From Tanytarsus gracilentus (taxonomy: Eukaryota > Arthropoda > Insecta > Diptera > Chironomidae), in contig JAXRKN010000039.1 of assembly GCA_038502055.1 (NCBI GenBank), positions 3,906,001 to 3,970,000 of the forward strand: a DNA stretch of 64,000 bases. The letters are read 5' to 3'. Both the position numbers and the translations under genes were made by a program. Positions 24,620 through 35,557 of the stretch are shown in pieces (the stretch's first letter is position 1; each line of letters opens with the position of its first letter). The notes beneath the pieces are model-generated. The model was given only the letters and a program-made list of their open reading frames with translations. It did not search any database and had not been told where the DNA came from.

Positions 24620-26431
24620 TACGATAGTAAAGTAATTTATCTGAAGTCCATTTTTCTGCCAATCATCGATTACTGTTCATCGATTTTTTTTAAACTTCAC
24701 CGAAACTGATATGATGTCGATCCAGCGAGTAATGAACAAGACGATGAGAATAGTCCTGAAACTGCCACGAGACTCGAATGTGCAAGAGATGCTTGATAAA
24801 TTAAAATTACTTACTTGTAAAAAGAGAATTAATTTCAACGCAATCAAAACAATCAATACGACAATAACGAGGGATATGCCAGTAAATTTACATTCGAAAT
24901 TCCAACGGCGAAGTGACATGAGACAACGAAACTTGAGATCTGATAGCGACATTGACGTTCCTAAATGGAGAAATTTTGACAATTCCATTTTTATAAATAG
25001 TAGGGTGGACGCTTGTTTTGGGTGCTTATATTGGGTAAAATTACATGGTAATATCTTACGAAAAATGTTTTCACTTGCTTTCTATATAAAGTTTGAAGGT
25101 ATTGTATGCGGAAATATTGTAAAATAAAGCGATACTTTTATACTTGTTTGTATTGAAAAGCCTTTTAATTTTCTTATACAAAAATCCTCTTATTTTCTAT
25201 AATTTTATAATTATTTCAGTTGCAATTTTTACATCAGTATTTTTCTTGAGTCATGAAGGTCTTCATCAACACATTCCTATACCAACTTAAATTTTATATG
25301 TCCACAAAATGCTTTAAAAATTAACATTTATGACGTGCTTATAATTCCGGAGTAAATTTCACATTAGTAGTCCATGAAATTTTCATCAATAAAAATTTTT
25401 TTTATCGCGATAAAATCCAAAATTAATGAAAAAATAAACAGAAAATAATCGTAGGCGCGACTCGTTTGTAGCAGTTCAGTTTAAAAAGGAAATAAAAGAC
25501 TTAAAAGCTTTTCCAAAACTCCAACGAGGGAATCAACACCCAGCATAAAGCATGCCTACTGTTTTATTAGAGGAAAATAGTGGAGGAAGTAATACAGCGG
25601 AGGAACTAAATTATGGGGAATTCACTGGGGAACTACTTCCACTGGGGAATACTTCTGGGGTGGTTCAGGGGGATACTCCAGCGGAGGAATTTAGCGGAGG
25701 ACGAATTCCGCAGAGGAATTCCGCGGGGTCTTCCAGTGAAGGAATCTCTTGGGGCTCTTAAGCGGAGGAACAAGATGAATAAAGGTTTAATAGTGCAAAA
25801 TCATGTAGGCTGTTTCCGTTGGGAAAGACATTTGAAATAAATATGTTAGAGTGTTAAAAATTTTGGTTAAATTTTTCTAATTAAGATCTCAGAAGAAGAG
25901 AAATAAAAATAGGTGCTTTTTGGGGTGGTATTTTCTTTCTTAATTGGCCTGAGTGATTTGCTCTTTTTTTCTCTATTGAAAGTAAAAAATTGAAAAAAGT
26001 ATAAAAAAGAGATTTTGGAGGTTGTTGGAAGCCTGCTTGCCTTGCCAGAATTGAAATCCAAAAATATCATCTCCTCTTTCCTTCACTCAAGAAGTTGGGT
26101 TTTTCAAAATTTGTTTTATTCATTTTTAAAATTTATTCCGGAATTACAAGCAAGGTTTTGAATTAATTTTTAAGCATTAAGGACGCGGCTTAAAAATTTA
26201 AAGTCAGTCTCAAAATAAAGCTGTGTCTTTTGCGAATCTAACGAGGTATCGATAATGCATGATCAGCAGTGCCAAGTAAGAGAAATTTCATCATTTATTA
26301 TCTTGCGAATCAATTTACTCCGGAATAACAAGCGTCCACCCTATTAAAATATACAATTCAATTTTAAAAGGTGTTAAAAATGACGATAGCTTGATAGTGA
26401 AAATGAAAAAATTTGTAAAAAACAATTTTTG
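24620..26431 (+). pseudogene. Non-LTR retrotransposon reverse-transcriptase C-terminal remnant, interrupted
   Basis: The segment PIIDYCSSIFF (near 24658-24691) followed by IQRVMNKTMRIVLKLPRDSN and a run ending in LPKWR-like VPKWRNFDNSIF matches the end of Jockey/CR1-type reverse transcriptases. A one-base frame change occurs in the poly-T at about 24685-24692. The frame is open to 25002, where a DNA element begins. It resumes at 26344 with IYNS...LIVKMKKFVKNNF and stops at 26429-26431. Excising 25003-26343 restores one continuous frame. Only the C-terminal part is present, so the copy is a dead 5'-truncated insertion. Confidence 0.8.
25003..26341. mobile_element. 1.34-kb TA-flanked inverted-repeat element (MITE-like)
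   Basis: Perfect 15-base terminal inverted repeats: GGGTGGACGCTTGTT at 25003-25017 and AACAAGCGTCCACCC at 26327-26341, each flanked by TA (25001-25002 and 26342-26343). A second, inner inverted pair involves TTCCGGAGTAAA (near 25347) and TTTACTCCGGAA (near 26314). The centre (25560-25790) is a GGAGGAA-rich degenerate repeat. No transposase is encoded. TA target duplication points to Tc1/mariner-type mobilisation, though PIF/Harbinger-like or other TA-using families are possible. A diverged relative lies in the intron of the first FABP gene. Confidence 0.88.
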
Positions 26432-26726
26432 ACAAATTGTTCCTTGTGTTTTTATGCCGACTGCTTAAAGTTATTTAATAATTTATAAGTTAGGGTGTTA
26501 AAACTTTAGTTTTTTTTTGTGATTTAACTTTAAGCGACTGGCTTTTTGGCTTGAGAACAATTTCATTGAATATAAAAGGCTCAATAAAAGATGACCTAAA
26601 CCTAAAATGAAATCTAGCAAATAATTTTTTATCTTCATTATACACCTAGCCCTGTTTTATAGCTTTATTTTTCGAGACTATCTACAAATATGTTTTATAA
26701 AACAAATATAAAGAAATATGCTGCAT

Positions 26727-26762
26727 TATAAAAGCTCTGACCACAACGTTTTTGTATCAGTT
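26727..26762 (+). promoter_or_regulatory. TATA box plus initiator core promoter
   Basis: TATAAAAG at 26727-26734 and an initiator TCAGTT at 26757-26762, whose A (26759) is 32 bases from the first T of the TATA box. This matches the arthropod TATA-Inr arrangement and predicts a transcription start at 26759, giving a leader of about 200 bases for the gene starting at 26966. Confidence 0.65.
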
Positions 26763-26965
26763 GAATTTTGCTTTCCGATCGGAATATTCGCAATTTAACA
26801 TTAACGAGTGAAACTTACAAAAAAGTGTTGAGTGTTAAACGCTTTTTAAATACAACAAAAAAATCATTTAAAGGTAAAAAGAATATTAAAGTTTTTTCAG
26901 ATATTTTGTAAAGTTTAGCTCCTTTTATGAAAAATATTACAAAACTCAACTTTTACTTCCTAGTG

Positions 26966-27764
26966 ATGGCTGAACATGATGAAAATTTAGCTCTCAATAA
27001 TGAGATGGTAATAAGAATCAGAGAACTTGAACAGCAAGTTAATGAACGTACTGAAGCTTTGAACAATTCCGAGACAGCAAGACTTGCTGCTGAAGCCGAA
27101 AATGTTGTGCTAATGGAAGAAATAAGAAGAAGAAATGAATATGAAAATGTAGAATTGGGAAGATTTCGCCCAGGTGCTGTTGTTTTAGAACGAGTTGAGA
27201 TTCATAACTTTGATTTTGATACAGCAACGAACACTGCTCGTGAAAACTTTATTAAAAATAACATTCAAAGCGTCAGGTTAATCATGCTCCCGGGATTCCG
27301 TTTGCAAAGGGAAACGGACGGAACCTTGAAACATGTTGCACGTGTTCAATGTTCCAATTGTAAGACAGGTTATTCTGTCAAAATTAGCGTTGATAGAAAC
27401 CCTGTAAAAATGAAGCTCTTTAGAGCATATGAGACTAAAACTTCGAAGAAAACTTTGTGCAAGTGTAAAGCTGGTAAGTTTTTTAATGATATTTTAGAAA
27501 AAAAAATCATTTTATTTTTTTAAAACTACAGCAGCAGCTGCAAATCCAGCTCAAGCAGCTGCAAATACAGCTCAAGCAGCTGCAAATACAGCTCAAGCAG
27601 CTACAAATACAGCTCAAGCAGCTGCAAATCCAGCTCAAGCAGCTGCTGCAAATCCAGCTCAAGCAGCTGCTGCAAATCCAGCTCAAGCAGCTGCTGCAAA
27701 TCCAGCTCCTCCAATTGTTGAAAATCTTGCAGAAGCAATAAATAATTTAAAACTAAAAGATTAA
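26966..27764 (+). CDS. Unknown protein: coiled coil, Cys-rich domain, Ala-Gln-Asn repeats
   Basis: Two exons (to 27473 and from 27532) join in frame. I choose Met at 26966 (MAEHDENLAL) because the sequence becomes charged and helical there; an in-frame upstream Met at 26927 would add 13 hydrophobic residues. From Met26966 the length is about 246 residues. Residues 5-60 are a predicted coiled coil (IRELEQQVNERTEALNNSE). A compact domain follows with cysteine pairs in CSNCKTGY and CKCK, suggesting metal binding. The second exon encodes eight or so units of (A)AAAN(P/T)AQ followed by a short acidic tail. It has its own TATA/Inr promoter and lies just after a transposon cluster. I do not recognise the family. 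Confidence 0.65.
27532..27706 (+). repeat. Coding minisatellite (GCAGCTGCAAATCCAGCTCAA units)
   Basis: Tandem 21- and 24-base units encode Ala-Ala-Ala-Asn-(Pro/Thr)-Ala-Gln. The longer unit has one extra GCT/GCA codon, so all length changes keep the frame. Units with CCA and ACA variants are grouped, which indicates duplication of blocks. Confidence 0.9.
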
Positions 27765-28365
27765 CATGATGTTCCATACAAGTAAGTTATTTAAGAAAAT
27801 TTGCGCAAGCCACCAAGGGTTATTAATCATATTAAATTAAGTTAAATAAATACAAGCTGTTTTTCTCTTTTCTAGGTTTAATAAAGAACATAACAATGAG
27901 AAATGATTTTCCGACCATTTAAAACCCCGCTAAAAATTGAGAGTTTCCTATTAACAATTTAATTTTTATCTTTCTGTAATAAAAAATATTGTTATGCAAT
28001 AAATAAATTCATTCACACTTCTATAAACGCCTTTTTATTAATTACTAAATTTAAATGCTTCAATTTCTTATTAAAATATGTAAAATTTTTAATTCAAAGT
28101 ATTTTTTATTCAGTCCCAATCCACTGTCTAACGGCATCAAAAAATTTAAACTTCATAAAGCTCAACATTTATCTATTCAGCATAAGGAAATATAAAGCAG
28201 CATCATAAACCCTGCACACAAGCTGAATTTATTTTCTTCATAATAAATTTTTTTTCATTCAATTTCGGAGAGCAAAAGTTCTATTTTCACTCTCAGCTTC
28301 AATCGAAGCTTTTAAAGTGCAAAAATATGTTGTAAACACCTCCCGTGGCATCCACAAATTGTTGA
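27765..28365. other. Intergenic, 3' end of the unknown gene and Medea leader
   Basis: Short AT-rich spacer with several AATAAA words (for example near 27883 and 28000) that could end the upstream transcript. CT-rich sequence follows before the Medea start. Nothing else is seen. Confidence 0.6.
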
Positions 28366-31110
28366 ATGATGGTTTCGGGACTTTATTCGACTGGATCACA
28401 AGATAAAAGTGAGTTTGAACATTTTTTTTGCACTCTCCTCCTACTTTTCTTCTTTTCTCCCCTTTTGTTCTACTTTTTCACAAATTTTTTCTTCTTCTGA
28501 TTTAAAAAATGCGCATTAAAAAAATATGCCGTTCATTGAATTTTTTTAGAAATGAATAATATGCCATCAACAGCTCCAACTTCTGCCGACGCCTGCTTGA
28601 GCATTGTGCACTCGCTTATGTGTCACCGTGTAAGTCTTTCAATTCTCAGCATCTTCTTCTTTTTTCTTTTCTCTCTTAAATTGGTAATTTTTCTCATCTC
28701 TTATAGCAAGGAGGCGAGTCAGAAGGCTTTTCTAAGCGTGCGATAGAGTCACTGGTTAAAAAGTTGAAAGAGAAGCGCGATGAGCTTGATTCTTTAATCA
28801 CTGCAATTACGACAAATGGCGCACATCCGAGTAAGTGTGTCACTATACAGAGAACGCTCGATGGTCGACTACAAGTTGCTGGTCGCAAAGGATTTCCTCA
28901 CGTCATTTATGCTCGCATCTGGCGTTGGCCTGATCTTCATAAGAATGAGTTGAAGCATGTCAAATATTGCCAATTTGCATTCGATTTGAAATGTGATTCG
29001 GTGTGTGTTAATCCATACCATTATGAGCGTGTCGTGTCGCCTGGTATTGACTTATCTGGACTGACTCTTCAAGCCGGCCCGAGACTTGTCAAGGACGAAT
29101 ATACGCCGGGCTCGTCAATTGTTGGTACGAGTAACATAGAAATGGATGGCAATGATGGAATTGGAACTATTCAGCATCATCCAATTCATATTAACATGGG
29201 ATACTCCACTATGACAATGCATACAGCACCTGGTTCGGGTGAGTTTAAATTTTAATTTTTTTTATTTAAGATATTTAAGTTTTTTTAATTTGAAGCAAAT
29301 TTTTAATCTTGGATTTTTTTTTAAATCGAGTCATTCAATTTTTTTGAATGTTAGTTTTAAGTTTTTTTATTATTTAAATTTATGATTTTGTATAATTTTG
29401 AAAGGTGATTCAAAAGGTCCTCCTTCAATCATTTATCCTCCTCGCGTGGTGCCTAAAGTTGAGCCTAATAGTGATCCTCAAGTGATTCAGGCACGTAATC
29501 AAGTGCTCTGGGGTCAACCGCCAAATTTATCAAATGCACCATCGCAACAACATCAACAACAACAACCGCCTCAACAACTTTTATCACATTGTAAGAGTTT
29601 TTATGAGTTCTTTTATAATTTAGTAAAAAATTTAGTTTTTAAATTAATTTTAAATTTTCTTAATTAATTCAAACCTTCAACATTTTCAGCTACCACACAC
29701 ATATTGCCAGTTAGCAGTTCCGACAATGCTCTTTTGCAGCAACAAAAGCCAACATCGACTCAAACATCACAACAACAACAACAACAGCAAATGACTGGCT
29801 CTTCATTGATTCAAGCTGTTGGATCCCAAAACTCATCGAACTCACAACAGGAGCAGAACTACTTTAATTCAGCATCAGATACTCAGCAGCACAATGATAC
29901 AACACAATCGTCGGCAGCGTCAGTCTCGGCAACTTCACCCGTTCAAATGCCTCAAAATGGATATGAGGTGTCCATAAATAATGCAGCAAATAATGTTCAG
30001 CAGTCTCAATCCTATCAACAGCAGCAGCAGCAGCAGCAACAACAACAGCAACAATGCATTGGCGCGCAAGCTGCTTGGATAGCACGCGGATCAAATACAT
30101 TAACTTATACGCAATCAATGCAGCCACCCGAACATCCAAGAGCCCTCAATCAAACTTATTGTGAGTAAACTTCAAGTTAAGACAAATATTTTAAGTCAAT
30201 GTGATTTATTTTAGGGCCTCCAATTCAAGCGGAAATGACTGGCCAACAGCAACGACTTTCACGTCAACCCGCACCTGAATATTGGTGCTCAATTGCCTAT
30301 TTTGAGCTTGACACTCAAGTTGGCGAAACATTTAAAGTCCCATCGAGCAAGCCTCATGTCACAATCGACGGCTATGTTGATCCATCGGGAGGCAATCGCT
30401 TTTGTTTGGGTGCATTGAGTAACGTTCATCGTACAGAGCAGAGTGAGAGAGCTCGGTAATGACAAATTAATTTAGGAGAATTAAAAATAAATTTAACTCT
30501 TAAAATTAATCTTACAGCCTTCATATTGGCAAAGGAGTTCAGCTTGATCTTCGCGGAGAAGGTGATGTCTGGTTGAGATGTTTGAGTGATCATTCGGTCT
30601 TCGTTCAGAGCTACTATTTGGATCGGGAAGCTGGAAGGACGCCCGGTGATGCCGTGCACAAAATTTATCCTTCAGCATGCATAAAAGTTTTCGATTTGCG
30701 TCAGTGTCATCAGCAAATGCAATCGTTGGCAGCGAATGCTCAAGCTGCTGCTGCCGCTCAAGCCGCAGCTGTTGCTGGAATTCCAGGACATGGAGTTGTG
30801 CCATCGAGAAGTGAGTTTTTGAAAACGCCAAAATGTCAAAATTTTGTCCGTTAAATTCAAAAAAATTAAAATCCTTAAATCGAACTCTTTAATTTTAACT
30901 TTAGATATTTCAGCAGCTGCCGGCATTGGCGTTGACGATCTTCGTCGATTGTGCATTCTTCGATTGAGTTTCGTTAAGGGCTGGGGTCCCGACTATCCAC
31001 GTCAATCGATTAAGGACACTCCATGCTGGGTTGAAGTCCATCTTCATCGCGCTCTTCAACTCCTCGACGAAGTTCTTCATGCAATGCCCATCGATGGTGG
31101 ACGTGATTAA
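28366..31110 (+). CDS. Med: Medea, the common-mediator Smad (Smad4)
   Basis: Eight exons (28366-28408, 28550-28629, 28707-29238, 29405-29590, 29690-30160, 30215-30455, 30518-30810, 30905-31110) join in frame to 683 residues. The MH1 domain starts with TSADACLSIVHSLMCHRQGG and includes the DNA-binding hairpin and the zinc ligands in CVNPYHYE. The linker is Gln-rich, with two polyglutamine tracts. MH2 begins at EYWCSIAYFELDTQVGE and contains the Ala-rich insert and the C-terminal LHRALQLLDEVLH helix typical of Smad4 rather than receptor-regulated Smads. There is no SSXS phosphorylation tail, as expected for a co-Smad. It partners R-Smads to regulate BMP and activin target genes in the nucleus. 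Met at 28552 matches the vertebrate start; the upstream exon adds 15 in-frame residues, so alternative starts are possible. Confidence 0.97.
29776..30055 (+). repeat. Polyglutamine-coding CAA/CAG tracts in Medea linker
   Basis: Interrupted CAA/CAG runs near 29771-29789 and 30017-30054 encode about 7 and 12 consecutive glutamines. The mixed codons would limit strand slippage compared with a pure CAG run. Confidence 0.9.
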
Positions 31111-32097
31111 ATCCGAGAATATAAATATTTTTTTCTGACAGTGCAAATGACGCAAAAAAGATTATATGAGAGTTAAAAAGAGATGAAAAAAATTTATATT
31201 TTTCAAATATGAAAATGTCAAAAGCTGCGAAAATGATTGTAATGATGTCTCAAAAAAATCCTTAAATGTAAGTTTCCTTTCTTCTTTTACTTCTCTCTCA
31301 AAGTCAAAATGGGTGAGAGCAAAATTTTTCTTCATGAAATGTTTAAAAATAATCATTCAAACCACAAATAGCATCAATAGTTATCAAAATAGTCACTAAG
31401 TCGTTAAAAAAACTTCCAACTCACAGATACTCAGTTATTGAATTAGTTAATGCAATAGTTTCAAGTCATTTTTAAAGAATGCAATTTTATGAATAATTTT
31501 AAATTTTCCTATCATCCATTTTGACAAAACTTTGAGAGAAAATCAAGCAAAGATGTTTAAATTTTTTAAACATCTTAACTTTAAAAGAAAATTAGTTAAG
31601 TTTTTTAAACGCCCACATTTGTCTCCCCTATAAAATTAAATTTGTGCTTATAAAAAAATCTTGTGAGAAAAAGATGAAAAAAAATTAAAAAATTGTAGAT
31701 TTAATGTGTGAGAAAATCTTCCTTTTTTATACAAAAAGAAATCTAATTTTAATCTTGATAAAAAAAATTTGAGTTTTGAATCCGAAAGTAAATTAAAGTT
31801 CTTGGAGGCTCAAAGTTATGTGAAAAGCTAACTCCAAAAATTTTAAAACGACAAATAATTCACAAAAAGAAATTAAATTTTAATTTCATTATCGCCTCTT
31901 ACTTTAATCGAGTTCAAGTAGATTTAAGTTCTATGCAGAAAAATTCTTATTCTTGAGGAAATAAAAAGAAGAAAAAATTATTTGGACGCATGCAATTCTA
32001 ATTTTATACGATGATACATGAAAGAGTTGAAAAAAAATAAAAAAAATATATTTAATGGCAGAGAGAAAATAAAATTTTGATTAAATTTTGCTGAAAA
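31111..32097. other. Convergent intergenic region between Medea and the E-Syt-like gene
   Basis: About 1 kb of AT-rich DNA containing the 3' untranslated regions of two convergent genes. No coding exon, RNA gene or repeat structure is seen. Confidence 0.6.
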
Positions 32098-33948
32098 TTA
32101 TGTTGTTTTATTTTCTTTAGATATTTTTAAAAAATTCAGTTTGAGTGCGAGGATGACTTCACTGTTGCAATCACAAGCGAGAGGAAATGTCTGAAGATCT
32201 TGCTCGAAATTCGTTCGCAACAACAAATCTACGATTTTGTAACTAAATTCACCAAGTTCTATCTTTGAAAGTTGATCGATGATTTTGAGTTTGATTATCT
32301 TTTCTTCCGGATTTTCTGTCATGAAATTTAAATGATTTTTAAAAGTCACCAATCCATTTTTCGTTTCAGTTGATAAAATTTCGATTTCTTTGCTGTCAAT
32401 AATAACTTTTATAAAGGGTCGGTATTTTGAGTCAATCGAACGAATTGAGTCAACGTAAACTTGAACCAAGCCGAGATCATTTTCAGTTTTATCCGAGGAT
32501 GCTTCAAGCCAATTTAGAGATGCAGAGAAAGATGCAGGTGAATTTGAATTAAAAGATCCTGATAGAGATTTGTTGAGTTTGATATCATCCAAAACAAGAG
32601 TTTTTCTGAAAATGTTTAAAAAAATTAAGAAACTTGATTTAAAAATATTTTATGATTTAAAAGTTTAATCGTCAATCATTAAAATTTTAATCCTTTGATT
32701 AAGTTTTAATTTAATCTGTTAATGAAAATCCTAGGATTTAAATATTTAATCCTAGATTTAAAAGTTAATCTAGTACATAATTTTTAATCCTTGGATTAAA
32801 ATAGATTAAATTTAAATCTCAAGTTTTAATAATCTATTCTCACCTCGCGATTTCTTTTATTTGCTCATCTTCTGCTGAAATGTCGTTAATGACAATTTTA
32901 ACTTTGTGGTCGCCATCCTGATATGAAATTAATTCGAACTCTTCATCAAACTCTGCAACATCAAATTTAACTTTCACATTTCCACTTTGCTTTTTCTCAT
33001 TTCCAAGATTTATGGTGAGGTAAATTTCACGCTCGGAAATTCCTTCAACTTTATGAATTTTGATTTTTAGAACTCCATCAATGGTTGGCATTTTGAACGA
33101 GAAATCTTTAGCTTCCGGACATAGCTTGATATTTATCATGTTTGGATAGACTAAAACTTTTGAAATTTGCTCCTTTAAAATTGAACGAATTAAATCGCCA
33201 GCTGAGCCCATGTCGAGCATTACTAAAGCGCTCGTCAACTCAAAATTAATGCTTGGATGACGAAGAAAATAAATTTGAACGGCTGCAATGCGTGGAACAT
33301 CGGAAATTATGGGCTTTAAAATCACTCGCATTGCACACTCAAATTCAATGTCTTTAATTCCGCCTTGAATTCCATTGAGGGTGAAAATTAGCTCACAATC
33401 GCCAAAATAGCTTATGTTGAGGTCAATTATTAGATCGCGATCGGGAATATTTTTGTCGTAGACTTTAATTCCAGTTATTCGAGGGGACTAAAATAAATTA
33501 ATTTAATTTAATTTAAAATTTTCTAAATAATTAAATTACTCACAATATTTCCGAGTTCGACTTTGGTAAATTTAAAAGATGTCAACGATGTTTGTAATTT
33601 TTTCTCAAATTTCATCAAGTGCTTCGCCACAATTGCATTCAAATTTGGCCAAAATCGCTTAATTATCAGGTTGAGCCATTCAGCACGTTCGAGATCAGGA
33701 AAAAGCACCCACGCTGGAATTTCATCAAGCCTTTCGAGTCTAGCTATAACTGCATCACGGTTTTCACCTTTTAATGCACATTGAGTCGCTGCCTTGTTAA
33801 GTTCATGCTTTCTTTTTGCAAAATCTCGAAGGGCGGTGAAAAAAAGTGGAACAAACCACGAAATATCGTAATAAAATCGACCGAAAATATAAATGAAGGA
33901 ATAGACGGCGAATTTTGTTACGATCCAAAAAATATCCTCCGTGTCCAT
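32098..33948 (-). CDS. Short extended-synaptotagmin-like SMP/C2 protein
   Basis: Three minus-strand exons (33948-33544, 33487-32844, 32605-32098) join in frame to 518 residues. An N-terminal membrane hairpin occupies about residues 9-45. The segment with ERAEWLNLIIKRFWPNLN begins the SMP lipid-transfer domain, which runs through VRVILKP-like MRVILKPIISDVPRIAAVQI to about residue 280. A C2-like domain begins at GVLKIKIHKVEG and a second degenerate one near LGLVQVYVDSIRSI. Typical E-Syts tether the endoplasmic reticulum to the plasma membrane and carry three C2 domains in 800 or more residues. This one has at most two C2 domains, and I do not see the aspartate loops that bind calcium. It is probably a diverged paralogue rather than the main Esyt2 orthologue. 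It is divergent from the sHsp gene, 375 bases apart. Confidence 0.85.
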
Positions 33949-34152
33949 GCCTTAAGAATGTTACTAAAAAATTTTAAAATTATTTCAAAGGTTGCTTATG
34001 AATTAATTTGACGTGTTGGATAAAAATTTAAATCCGTTAGTTTAATTTTTTTATGTTTAAAATTATTTTTAAAAAACTCAACGCCGAAAAGATGCGCCGA
34101 AAGAGTTTTGTCCATTCGAAATGACACTTTATTTTTTTGGAGAGTTTTTGAG

Positions 34153-34187
34153 TATAAAAGCGGCTGCGGAGCGGTTTCTCCTCACTT
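34153..34187 (+). promoter_or_regulatory. TATA box and initiator of the small heat-shock gene
   Basis: TATAAAAG at 34153-34160 with an initiator-like TCACTT at 34182-34187, its A 31 bases downstream of the first T. This predicts a start at 34184 and a leader of about 140 bases. I did not find a clear heat-shock element array (alternating GAA and TTC at five-base steps) in the 200 bases upstream; only an isolated TTCGAA at about 34114. Confidence 0.65.
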
Positions 34188-34322
34188 TTCTGTCAATTGT
34201 TGGCTAGATCACATCTCTTTAAAGTGCAAATTCACACACACATCTTCACTTTCTCAAGTTTTACTTAACCTTAAAGTTTATTTCAAAAGTGTCAAAAGTT
34301 AGTTAAAGTAAATCAATCTAAA

Positions 34323-35077
34323 ATGTCTCTCGCACCATTCTACAATCCACTCGATCATTTCCTTGATGATTATTCAGGTAAGCATGAAAAAAACGTGTGG
34401 GGTGGGAATAAAAAAAAAGCATGGCGCTGATCACGAAAATTTCTAACAGGTTTTGAGCCAAGATTCGGCTTGGGACTTCTCCCTAGTGATTTTCGCAGCG
34501 ACTTGATCATTCCACGCATGGCAGGCCCGGCTCATTTGCCTACCGGATATCGTCGTCCTTGGTCTCTCGCTCGTCAAACGATGAAGGATTTGAGTAAGGA
34601 CCAGAAGAATCTCCATTTTGGAAAGGACGGCTTCCAGGCTTGCGTTGATGTCCATCATTTTCAACCGAACGAGATTACTGTGAAAACTATCGATAATGTG
34701 GTTACGATTGAAGGTTAGAATTTTAACCTCAAAAGAAGAAAAATTTTTAATTGTCTTAAATTCTCTCAGGAAAGCATGAAGAGCGTGACGATGGACATGG
34801 CTCGGTTCAGCGTCATTTCGTTCGCAAGTATGTCTTGCCGAAAGAATATGACATGAATCACGTCCACTCGACATTGTCAACGGATGGAGTTTTGACAATC
34901 AAAGCACCGCCCCCTGCAGCAATCAAGGGATCTGATGAGCGTCACGTGGCAATCACTAATACAGGCATGCCAGCTCATCTTTCAATCAAAAATGGCGGCG
35001 ATCATCATGCTAAGAGTGAAAAATGTGCTCATGCAACTACTCAAGGAAAATCATCGCCAGCAGTTCAGGGAAAGTGA
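34323..35077 (+). CDS. Small heat-shock protein (Hsp20/alpha-crystallin family)
   Basis: Three exons (34323-34377, 34450-34713, 34770-35077) join in frame to 208 residues. The alpha-crystallin domain starts around FQACVDVHHFQPNEITVKT and continues through GKHEER and HFVRKYVLPKEYD to STDGVLTIKAP, containing the conserved A-x-x-x-G-V-L-T-I type strand. The N-terminal part (LAPFYNPLDHFLDDY, RRPW) is like other insect l(2)efl/Hsp27 class members. The C-terminal tail is rich in His, Lys and Ala and lacks an obvious I-x-I motif. Such proteins are ATP-independent holdases of unfolding proteins. A polyadenylation signal AATAAA is at 35163. Two introns inside an sHsp gene is notable, since many dipteran sHsp genes have none. 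Confidence 0.95.
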
Positions 35078-35280
35078 AAATTTAAGTTTTAATCTGTTTC
35101 CTTTTAATATGTTAAATGTCAAAAGTTTTCTCATTTCTCTCCCGATAAACTGTTGAATATTGAATAAAAAGAAAAGGGCCCTTTTTCACTCTGAGAGAGG
35201 GGGAAAACCTTGTGTGATCAAAAATTTTCTAAAGATAAAAAAGTGATGTTGGAATTTTATTGAAGGTTGAAAAAAATGGG

Positions 35281-35370
35281 ACTTTTCTTTCCAGGAAAAT
35301 AACATTTTTAATTTCCAGGAAAAAACGTTTTTAATTTCCAGGAAAATAAAATTTTTAATTTGCAGGTATC
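35281..35370. repeat. Three imperfect TTCCAGGAAAA-containing tandem units
   Basis: A unit of about 30 bases, TTTCCAGGAAAATAAC plus ATTTTTAA, repeats three times downstream of the sHsp gene, the last diverged to TTTGCAGG. TTTCCAGGAAA is itself an inverted repeat. No function is evident. Confidence 0.75.
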
Positions 35371-35557
35371 TGAAAATCCAAGAAAATTGCTAAATTTTAT
35401 GAAGGTGTGCATGATTTTTTTAACGGAAAATTTATTTTCAAAAAATGCTTTGTCGTGTATTCGAGTTAATTTTCAAGACATAATAACACAATTTAAAAAA
35501 TATTAAATTAAATCGCATAAAATAAGTGAAAGCAAGTAATTATCATTATTAAATGTG

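Noticed and set aside
24711..25127. A 138-residue host gene
   Set aside because: The sequence is the C-terminal part of a reverse transcriptase that runs into a DNA element at 25003.
25552..25840. Gly/Glu-rich open frames
   Set aside because: They are translations of the GGAGGAA-rich repeat in the centre of the MITE-like element.
34100..34150. Heat-shock element upstream of the sHsp gene
   Set aside because: Only a zero-spaced TTCGAA and isolated GAA words; no array with the needed five-base periodicity.
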